From Sulfurovum sp. (GTDB taxonomy: Bacteria; Campylobacterota; Campylobacteria; Campylobacterales; Sulfurovaceae), in the NCBI GenBank assembly GCA_026193735.1, contig JAPHUJ010000093.1:1-5462 (forward strand): DNA of 5,462 bases, given 5' to 3'. How positions within the stretch are numbered: the first letter of the stretch is position 1; every line of letters starts with the position of its first letter. The position numbers and the translations under genes were made by a program. Below are positions 1 through 5,462 of this stretch, piece after piece. The notes beneath the pieces are model-generated. The model had not been told where the DNA came from, made no database searches, and saw only the letters and a list, made by a program, of their open reading frames with translations.

Positions 1-1
1 A

Positions 2-184
2 AAAGATATTGCCGCACGTCAATATTTTAAACCTTCGCTAGATACACTTCCATATGTTGAACTTCGAAACGTAATGTCTAATTCTAGAGATATAGCAAGT
101 CGAATTTTAGTGATTCCAATGCATTCTGGAGTAGAACCACTAGTAAGTAAAATTATTATAGAAACTCTGAATGAGATAAGATAA
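2..184 (+). CDS. DegT/DnrJ/EryC1/StrS-family sugar aminotransferase, C-terminal fragment
   Basis: The frame is open from the left edge and gives 60 residues ending in TAA at 182-184. The fragment has the typical C-terminal end of PLP-dependent nucleotide-sugar aminotransferases: an A-R-Q-Y-F-K-P-S-L segment near its start, matching the family's R-x-Y-F-x-P motif, then R-I-L-V-I-P-M-H-S-G, matching the family's 'LPmhsgl' strand, and a closing amphipathic helix. Members transfer an amino group, usually from glutamate, to a keto-sugar linked to a nucleotide (positions 3 or 4) in the cytoplasm. The active-site lysine and the rest of the enzyme lie upstream of the window, so substrate and regiospecificity cannot be judged. 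The stop overlaps the next start by one base (TAATG), which suggests co-translation with the ATP-grasp gene. The family call is firm; a role in O-antigen or capsule sugar synthesis is inferred from the neighbours. Confidence 0.85.
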   Translation, partial: KDIAARQYFKPSLDTLPYVELRNVMSNSRDIASRILVIPMHSGVEPLVSKIIIETLNEIR

Positions 185-1395
185 TGCAAAAGCGTATATT
201 ATTTCTCGGGGGTTCTAAATTTCAAATCCCACCTATTCTATACGCCAAAAAACAGGGACATTATGTGATTACCTGTGATTACTGTCCTGAGAATCCGGGA
301 CATCAATATGCTGATGAATACCACAATGTCAGTACAACTGACAAGGAAGCTGTTTTAGAGCTTGCAGAAAAATTGAAGATTGATGGGATCGTTGCCTATG
401 CTTCTGATCCTGCGGCTCCTACACAGGCTTATGTTGGTAATAAACTGGGATTGCCTTCAAATCCTTATGAATCGGTAGAGATCTTATCAAGAAAAGATTA
501 TTTCAGAGACTTCTTATCAAAACACGGTTTTTTAGTGCCTAGATCAAAAAGTTTTTATAGGCTTGAAGAAGCATACGAATGGTTTGATGAAATTGAAAAA
601 CCTATTATTGTCAAACCGGTTGATTCCTCAGGTAGCAAAGGTGTGACAAAAGTAGAAAGCAAGAAAGAATTAGCAGAAGCTTTTGACTATGCGCTTCAGT
701 TTTCCAGGGAAAAGAAAGTGGCCGTTGAAGAGTTTTTTTTACGTGATGGTTATCAGGTAGCAGGAGACGGATTTATCGTCGATGGAAAACTTGTCTTTAG
801 ATGCTGGGCTAATGAACATTTTGACAAACTATGTAATCCTTTTGTTCCGATCGGGGAGAGCTTTCCTTCTGTCATGACGGAATATACATTGTGTCAAGCG
901 CAGAATGAAACGCAGAGACTGCTAGATTTGCTTGGAATGAAGTATGGGGCATTGAACTTTGATTTTCATTATAATAAAAATGGAGATTTTTCATTTCTGG
1001 AACTTGGGCCCAGAAATGGTGGAAACCTGATCCCAGAAGTGATAAAGTATGCTACCGGTGTTGATTTGGTCAAATATACAATTGACTTAGCATTAGGTAT
1101 TGATTGCAGTGATCTGAAAATGAAAGAGGTAGGGGGATATTACTCTTCTTATATGTTACATTCTATAGACGATGGCATAGTGAAAGAAATTTGGTACAGT
1201 GATGAGATAAAGAATAATATTATCGAAGAAAATATTTTTATACAACCAGGGGATGAAGTTAAGAAATTTGATGGTTCTAATCATACATTGGGTACGATGA
1301 TCATGAAGTTTGAATCTATGAATGACATGCTTGAAAAAATGGATAATATGGAGAACTATTTAAAGATCATTACAAATGACAAGGATAAGGAATGA
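184..1395 (+). CDS. ATP-grasp carboxylate-amine ligase-like protein (403 aa)
   Basis: ATP-grasp enzymes activate a carboxylate as acyl phosphate and join it to an amine, thiol or other nucleophile. Residues 4-30 form a Rossmann-like pre-ATP-grasp strand and loop (I-L-F-L-G-G-S). The first ATP-binding strand is I-I-V-K-P-V-D-S-S-G-S-K-G-V (141-154), with K144 and a glycine-rich loop; V-E-E-F at 181-184 is the hinge that binds adenine and ribose. Metal-ligand candidates are D260 (N-F-D-F) and E273 in E-L-G-P-R-N-G-G-N (273-281), a form seen in peptide or amino-acid ligase branches. Residues from about 310 form a C-terminal lid-like domain. The chosen ATG overlaps the upstream stop and has a weak GAGATAAG-type binding site before it; the stop overlaps the WbqC start (ATGA). 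The protein has no signal peptide or membrane segment, so it should be cytoplasmic. The likely role is attaching an amino or hydroxy acid to an amino sugar or a precursor; the substrate is unknown. Composition falls from about 42% G+C in the first two thirds to about 29% near the end. Confidence 0.85.
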   Translation: MQKRILFLGGSKFQIPPILYAKKQGHYVITCDYCPENPGHQYADEYHNVSTTDKEAVLELAEKLKIDGIVAYASDPAAPTQAYVGNKLGLPSNPYESVEILSRKDYFRDFLSKHGFLVPRSKSFYRLEEAYEWFDEIEKPIIVKPVDSSGSKGVTKVESKKELAEAFDYALQFSREKKVAVEEFFLRDGYQVAGDGFIVDGKLVFRCWANEHFDKLCNPFVPIGESFPSVMTEYTLCQAQNETQRLLDLLGMKYGALNFDFHYNKNGDFSFLELGPRNGGNLIPEVIKYATGVDLVKYTIDLALGIDCSDLKMKEVGGYYSSYMLHSIDDGIVKEIWYSDEIKNNIIEENIFIQPGDEVKKFDGSNHTLGTMIMKFESMNDMLEKMDNMENYLKIITNDKDKE

Positions 1396-2081
1396 TAGTA
1401 GGAAGTAATCAGCCGTATCTTTTCCCTTATATAGGATACTGGCAATTAATGAATGCAGTGGACTATTATGTTATATCGGATAGTATGAACTTTATTCGAC
1501 ATGGTTATATCAACAGAAATTATATACTTATTGATGGTGAGAGACATAGGTTTACTTTGGAAGTATTAGGTGTGCATTCAGATACGCTCATTAATGAGAT
1601 AGAGGTCGGAAACAATAGCAAAAAAATATTAAAATCTATTTTTTGTGCTTACAAAAAATCTCCGTATTTCGAAGAAGTCTATCCAATGGTAGAACAAATA
1701 TTATTAAACAATGAAAAGAATTTAGCCAAATACATAGGGTATTCAATTGAAAAAGTTGCAGACTATTTAGGAATAGATACCAAATTTATCTATTTGAGTG
1801 AACTGCAGGGGAAAACACCATTAAGAGGACAGGACAGAACGATTGATATTTGTAAAAGATTAAATGCAGATAGCTTTATTAATCCAATTGGTGGGCAGGA
1901 AATTTATGATAAAGAGGATTTTCATAAAGAAGGTATTGAATTAAACTTTTTACAGGTAGGAGATGTAGAGTACAAACAGTTTAACAATGAATTCGTCCCA
2001 AACCTTTCTATACTTGATGTAATGATGTTCAATTCGAAGGAAGATATTAAAGAGCTGCAAACCAAGTATATTTTATCATGA
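1392..2081 (+). CDS. WbqC-family protein (229 aa)
   Basis: The protein shows the WbqC family pattern along its whole length. It has Q-P-Y-L-F-P-Y-I-G-Y at 7-16, then D-Y-Y-V at 24-27 and D30, N-R-N at 41-43, Y-K-K-S-P-Y-F-E-E-V-Y-P at 87-98, N-P-I-G-G-Q-E-I-Y at 164-172, and a closing N-L-S-I-L-D-V-M-M-F at 204-213. The length is normal for the family. WbqC proteins occur in O-antigen and other glycan clusters, often near aminotransferases, and their biochemical activity is not firmly established to my knowledge. An acyl or aminoacyl transfer role is only a guess from context. The start is supported by AAGGA at 1381-1385, six bases before the ATG, and by the four-base ATGA overlap with the ATP-grasp gene, which implies translational coupling and a shared pathway. 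No signal peptide or membrane helix is seen. Sampled G+C (1441-1680) is about 31%, lower than the first part of the preceding gene. Confidence 0.88.
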   Translation: MIVGSNQPYLFPYIGYWQLMNAVDYYVISDSMNFIRHGYINRNYILIDGERHRFTLEVLGVHSDTLINEIEVGNNSKKILKSIFCAYKKSPYFEEVYPMVEQILLNNEKNLAKYIGYSIEKVADYLGIDTKFIYLSELQGKTPLRGQDRTIDICKRLNADSFINPIGGQEIYDKEDFHKEGIELNFLQVGDVEYKQFNNEFVPNLSILDVMMFNSKEDIKELQTKYILS

Positions 2082-2105
2082 TAAAAAATCAATAAAAGGA
2101 AAATA

Positions 2106-3872
2106 ATGAAAGTCTCAGATTATATAATTGAATTTTTAGTTGAAAATAATGTTGATAAGATCTTTGGATATATAGGAGGTAATAATGCCCATTTATTTGA
2201 TTCGATTGATAAGCATGAAGCGATGGAAATCGTTAATGCAAGACATGAGCAAGGATCTGGCTTTGCTGCAGAAGGATATGCTAGAGCAACAGGTAAAACA
2301 GGTGTAGCAACTGTTACAAGCGGACCGGGAGGTACAAACCTCGTTACTCCCATTGCAAGTTGTTTTTTAGACTCTGTTCCTTCTATGTTCATTGTTGGCG
2401 ATATCAATTCATCCGAACGTGATAAATCTAAAGGGATGCGCCAGATAGGATTTCAAGATATTGATATTTCAAGTATAGTCAAACCCATTACAAAATATAC
2501 GGTTTTTATTGATAATATAAGAAATCTGCGATATGAATTAGAAAAAGCCTATTATTTTACTCAGGAAGGAAGGAAAGGTCCTGTTCTTATCTGTGTGCCT
2601 GTGAACTTCCAATATCAGGAAAACTATGAACCAAATAAAGAAAGATCTTTTTATGAGAGTGATGAATATAAAGTGTTACAAGTAAAAGAACAAGTAAAAA
2701 AACAAATAAATGATAAGGATATAAAAACAGCTGCAACGCTGATCAATGAGTCCAAGCGACCAGTAATTCTTGTTGGACATGGAGTCAGTCTTGCTGATGC
2801 AGAGCAAGAGTTGATGCAATTTTTGCAAAAATCAAATATACCTATCGTTCATTCTTTGATGGGAAAAGATATTGTAAAATCAGACTACAAATATAATCTG
2901 GGATTCATTGGAAGATGGGGCAATAGATATGGAAACTTGACATTGGCAAATACTGATCTGATCATTGCTTTAGGTTCAAGAATAGATACCTTGCAAACAG
3001 GAAGGAACACTAAGGAATTCGCAAAAAATGCAAAAGTGATACAGGTGGATATTGATGAACATGAGCTTGGTGCGAGAATACCTATTGATCTTCCGATACT
3101 TGGTGATGTCAAAGTATTCTTAAAAAAGTTAAATACAATAGATATTAGTTTAAACATTGAACCTTGGCTTTTAAAGGTACTTAGTTATAAGGTAAGGTAT
3201 CCTCATCAATACGAAATTAACAAAACGGATAAAATGGGAAATCAAATTATCTCATTGATATCTAAATATTCGAAAGAAAATGACATTTTTACAGTAGATG
3301 TAGGTGAGCATCAAATGTTGTCAGCCCAAGCATTGGATGTCAAGCAAGGTCAAAGGGTCTTGTTTACTGGGGGACTTGGTTCAATGGGATTTGCGCTTCC
3401 ATCAGCCATCGGAGCAACTATAGGTACAGGGCATCGTGCCATTGTCATTGCCGGCGATGGAGGTATCCAGATGAATAGTCAAGAGTTTGAAGTTGTATAT
3501 TCTAGAAATCTCCCCATTAAAGTGTTTATTCTCAATAATGCGAGTTTATATATGGTCTCAACAATGCAAGATGAATTTTTAGATCGTAATTATGTTGGTA
3601 CTAAAAAAGATTATAGTGCTCCTGACTTTAAAGCAATCGGTGAAGCTTATGGCATAAAGAGTTATCAGGCATCTAATATTAATGAACTTGAGAGTATTAT
3701 TAAAAAGTGTATGCAAAATGATGAGTGTGAGATCATTGATATTCAAATAGCAAGTGAAGCAATGGTAGTTACACCATTATTGGATTATAATAGACCATTT
3801 GAAGATATGAAGCCATATTTAGACAGAGAAGAATTGGAAGAACAGATGGTTGGGAGATTAAAAACTGAATAG
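2106..3872 (+). CDS. Acetolactate synthase-like thiamine-diphosphate-dependent enzyme (588 aa)
   Basis: This is a full-length three-domain ThDP enzyme of the acetolactate synthase/pyruvate oxidase type. The N-terminal PYR domain (about 1-170) carries the catalytic Glu in H-E-Q-G (E48), T-S-G-P-G-G-T-N (71-78) and G-F-Q-D (115-118). The central domain (about 205-340) has the V-G-H-G-V segment and A-L-G-S-R-I-D (288-294). The C-terminal PP domain (about 375-560) has the cofactor and Mg motif G-D-G (450-452) to N-N (477-478), preceded by G-G-L-G-S-M-G-F-A-L-P (422-432). Members decarboxylate a 2-keto acid and pass the bound carbanion to an acceptor. Several residues that shape the acceptor site in true AHAS are changed, and no regulatory small subunit follows. 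A role in glycan sugar decoration is therefore more likely, for example two-carbon addition to a keto-sugar as reported for YerE in yersiniose synthesis; that is inference. AAAAGGA at 2094-2100, five bases before the ATG, supports the start. A 24-base gap separates it from the WbqC gene. Confidence 0.9.
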   Translation: MKVSDYIIEFLVENNVDKIFGYIGGNNAHLFDSIDKHEAMEIVNARHEQGSGFAAEGYARATGKTGVATVTSGPGGTNLVTPIASCFLDSVPSMFIVGDINSSERDKSKGMRQIGFQDIDISSIVKPITKYTVFIDNIRNLRYELEKAYYFTQEGRKGPVLICVPVNFQYQENYEPNKERSFYESDEYKVLQVKEQVKKQINDKDIKTAATLINESKRPVILVGHGVSLADAEQELMQFLQKSNIPIVHSLMGKDIVKSDYKYNLGFIGRWGNRYGNLTLANTDLIIALGSRIDTLQTGRNTKEFAKNAKVIQVDIDEHELGARIPIDLPILGDVKVFLKKLNTIDISLNIEPWLLKVLSYKVRYPHQYEINKTDKMGNQIISLISKYSKENDIFTVDVGEHQMLSAQALDVKQGQRVLFTGGLGSMGFALPSAIGATIGTGHRAIVIAGDGGIQMNSQEFEVVYSRNLPIKVFILNNASLYMVSTMQDEFLDRNYVGTKKDYSAPDFKAIGEAYGIKSYQASNINELESIIKKCMQNDECEIIDIQIASEAMVVTPLLDYNRPFEDMKPYLDREELEEQMVGRLKTE

Positions 3873-3873
3873 T

Positions 3874-3901
3874 TTGATATTAGTAAAATATTTTTTATAA
3901 G
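3874..3901 (+). promoter_or_regulatory. Candidate sigma-70-like promoter for the flippase gene
   Basis: TTGATA (3874-3879) and TATAAG (3896-3901) are separated by 16 bases, each matching the -35 and -10 consensus in five of six positions. The site begins one base after the stop of the ThDP enzyme gene and is the first place where a new transcript for the flippase could start. It would leave a leader of roughly 200 bases. The surroundings are extremely AT-rich, so chance matches are expected; the call is tentative. I see no convincing rho-independent terminator before it. Confidence 0.35.
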
Positions 3902-3925
3902 TTAGGGGTTGTAAAAAAGATATTT

Positions 3926-4115
3926 ATGAATTATATAAAGATGACTAAAAAAATAGTGTTAATAAATAGAAATATACTGGATCAATGCATTTCGTGAGCA
4001 TACTTTAAAGGAATCATATAAAGTGAAAAATAAAGAATTTATATTAATTATCACTACATCATTGAGTATAGGGAAACGAATATGTTTTTTTGATACTTGT
4101 TATTGGAATAACTAA
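3926..4115 (+). pseudogene. Possible decayed or truncated gene remnant in the AT-rich spacer
   Basis: Two short overlapping frames fill this spacer. The first starts at ATG 3926 and gives 23 residues (M-N-Y-I-K-M-T-K-K-I-V-L-I-N-R-N...), ending in TGA at 3995-3997; its K-K-I-V-L-I-N looks like the first strand of a Rossmann-type enzyme. The second is open from 3966 to TAA at 4113-4115 in a shifted frame, with Y-W-I-N-A-F-R-E-H-T-L-K-E-S-Y near its start and a hydrophobic E-F-I-L-I-I-T-T-S after it. Read with one shift near 3966-3995, they would make a plausible N-terminal part of a protein, perhaps a glycosyltransferase, but I cannot name a family. Alternatively, GTG at 4023, with AAAGGA at 4007-4012, could start a real 30-residue peptide whose stop overlaps the flippase start (TAATG). 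G+C is only about 21% here, so random open frames are also possible. Confidence 0.3.
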
Positions 4116-5462
4116 TGGATAATTTGAAATCAAGAGGTCTAAATGCACTTATTTGGGATTTTTCCGGAAAGATAGCTAGGTATGGAACTACTTTTATAGT
4201 TACGATTTTTCTTGCGAGAATACTTCAACCATCTGACTTTGGTTTGATCGCGATGATTATGGTCATAGTGTTGGTTGCAATGATCTTTACAGATGTAGGA
4301 CTGGGTGGAGCTTTGATCCAGCGTCGTAGAATATTACCGGTTCACTATTCCTCTGTATTTTATTTTAATATATTTATTGGTGGAGTCCTAGCTTTAATTA
4401 CTTTTTGTTCCGCTACATGGATAAGTGATTTTTACGATAATAAACAACTTATTGCTATAACACAGGTTATAGCATTGTTATTTGTGATCAATGCCTTCAG
4501 CAGTGTGCAGACCAATAAATTACGTAAAGAACTAAATTATGCTGCTTTGGCAAAAGCAGAAGTTTCTGCTGCTGTATTAAGCGGTATAACCGGGATAGCA
4601 TTGGGCCTTTATGGTGCAGGGGTTTGGAGTCTTGTTGCCCAGGCATTATCTAGAGGAATATTTTACAATATATTTGTCTGGAGTGCATCAAAATGGGTGC
4701 CTTCTTTGTTGTTTTCTTTCAAGGCATTAAGGCAACTGTGGGGATTTGGATTTCGTATGTTTTTATCCGGATTTCTTGAGACAGTGTTTACCCATCTTGA
4801 TATCATTATTATAGGAAAGTTGTTCAGCCCAGCGATCTTGGGTTTTTTTGATCAGGCAAAAAGATTAAATGAGATGATCCTTCAATTTTCTTCTGGCAGT
4901 ATAATGGCTGTACTGTTTCCTGTTCTGAGTAAAGTGCAAAAGGATTTACCAAGATTTCAGCGAATAGTGATAAAAGTATTGGGAATCATCTGTTTTGTTG
5001 TCTTTTTTCTATTGGGTGTTATGTACCTGATATCCGAAGAGTTGATCGTCTTGTTATTTACAGAAAAGTGGCTGCCTTCTGTAGAATTCTTCAAAATACT
5101 TGTATTGAGTGCTTTTTCCTATCCTGTAAGTGCTTTACTGGTCAATATATTAAGCAGTCGTGGAAACTCTAAAGCTTTTCTTCAAGTTGAGATTTACAAA
5201 AAAATATTGCAGAGTATTAATTTGTATGTTGGTTTTTTATGGGGTATAGAGGGGTATCTTTATGGGTTAATTGCAGTGGCAACATTGGGCGTCTCTTTGA
5301 ATATTTTGTTTGCATCACGTGAAATTAAATTATCATTTGTAGTATTTGTTAAACCTATAATAACACAGATGAGTGTTTCCGTCATTGCAGTGTGGATAGT
5401 GACATTATTTACTAAGGAAATCGAAACATATGGAATCATATTACTTTTGATGAAAAGTATAA
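4115..5462 (+). CDS. Wzx-type polysaccharide flippase (MOP superfamily), 3' end beyond the window
   Basis: The frame runs from ATG 4115 off the right edge, with 449 codons visible. Family members are usually about 450-500 residues, so most of the protein is present. It is polytopic: hydrophobic stretches lie near residues 23-36, 43-60, 80-100, 111-128, 150-170, 172-190, 215-234, 285-306, 325-346, 370-400 and 405-432, consistent with a 12-14 helix transporter. The N-terminal L-A-R-I-L-Q-P-S-D-F-G-L (33-44) and F-T-D-V-G-L-G-G-A-L-I-Q-R (58-70) are characteristic of the WzxC-like/Polysacc_synt branch. Such proteins move undecaprenyl-linked oligosaccharide from the cytoplasmic to the periplasmic face of the inner membrane. 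An in-frame TAA at 4109-4111 makes this the first possible ATG. The binding site is weak (GGA at 4105-4107). It may be expressed from its own promoter in the preceding spacer or by read-through. The exact substrate cannot be told from sequence. Confidence 0.9.
   Translation, partial: MDNLKSRGLNALIWDFSGKIARYGTTFIVTIFLARILQPSDFGLIAMIMVIVLVAMIFTDVGLGGALIQRRRILPVHYSSVFYFNIFIGGVLALITFCSATWISDFYDNKQLIAITQVIALLFVINAFSSVQTNKLRKELNYAALAKAEVSAAVLSGITGIALGLYGAGVWSLVAQALSRGIFYNIFVWSASKWVPSLLFSFKALRQLWGFGFRMFLSGFLETVFTHLDIIIIGKLFSPAILGFFDQAKRLNEMILQFSSGSIMAVLFPVLSKVQKDLPRFQRIVIKVLGIICFVVFFLLGVMYLISEELIVLLFTEKWLPSVEFFKILVLSAFSYPVSALLVNILSSRGNSKAFLQVEIYKKILQSINLYVGFLWGIEGYLYGLIAVATLGVSLNILFASREIKLSFVVFVKPIITQMSVSVIAVWIVTLFTKEIETYGIILLLMKSI

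Noticed and set aside
2120..2407. Reverse-strand open frame of 95 codons
   Set aside because: It lies wholly inside the conserved PYR domain coding region of the ThDP enzyme on the opposite strand and its translation shows no family-like motif.
2885..3157. Reverse-strand open frame of 90 codons
   Set aside because: It is antisense to the central domain of the ThDP enzyme; the hydrophobic, Ser-rich translation is what antisense reading of an AT-rich gene gives.
2106..3872. Naming the ThDP enzyme ilvB or ilvG (acetolactate synthase)
   Set aside because: Acceptor-site residues differ from AHAS, no small regulatory subunit gene follows, and the neighbours are polysaccharide genes.
3885..3900. 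Possible terminator after the ThDP gene (AAAATATTTT followed by T residues)
   Set aside because: The self-complementary stretch is pure A/T with no loop or G-C pairs, so the stem would be too weak for a rho-independent terminator.
4843..4849. T7 run in the flippase gene as a phase-variation tract
   Set aside because: Seven T is short, and similar runs occur by chance in this AT-rich sequence (for example 4085-4091).

Overview
The window is a stretch of a surface-polysaccharide (O-antigen or capsule type) biosynthesis locus from a low-G+C Gram-negative bacterium. All genes lie on the + strand. The family mix points to this directly: a DegT-type sugar aminotransferase, an ATP-grasp ligase, a WbqC-family protein, a thiamine-diphosphate (ThDP) enzyme and a Wzx-type flippase. 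The host cannot be named from sequence alone. The AT-rich composition, readable Shine-Dalgarno sequences and gene content would suit a Campylobacterota member such as a Sulfurovum/Sulfurimonas relative, but that is a weak inference.

Layout: positions 2-184 hold the last 60 codons of a DegT/DnrJ/EryC1/StrS aminotransferase. Its stop overlaps the start of an ATP-grasp ligase (184-1395), which in turn overlaps a WbqC-like gene (1392-2081). After a 24-base gap with a good ribosome binding site comes an acetolactate-synthase-like ThDP enzyme (2106-3872). These four genes look like one transcriptional unit. Next is a very AT-rich spacer (3873-4114; 52 of 242 bases are G or C by hand count). It holds a plausible sigma-70-like promoter and two short overlapping reading frames that may be remnants of a lost gene. 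The window ends inside a polytopic membrane protein (4115 onward, 449 codons visible), a MOP-superfamily polysaccharide flippase.

How the genes may work together (inference): the aminotransferase would put an amino group on a nucleotide-linked keto-sugar. The ATP-grasp ligase and the WbqC protein, which are translationally coupled, could join a carboxylic or amino acid to an amine. The ThDP enzyme could supply or attach a two-carbon unit derived from a 2-keto acid. The flippase would move the finished lipid-linked unit across the inner membrane. The ThDP enzyme keeps the cofactor-binding and catalytic Glu motifs of acetolactate synthase but lacks several residues that define the acceptor site in true AHAS. 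It is therefore probably a specialised enzyme of sugar decoration rather than of branched-chain amino acid synthesis. The combination is the most promising lead here for an undescribed glycan modification.
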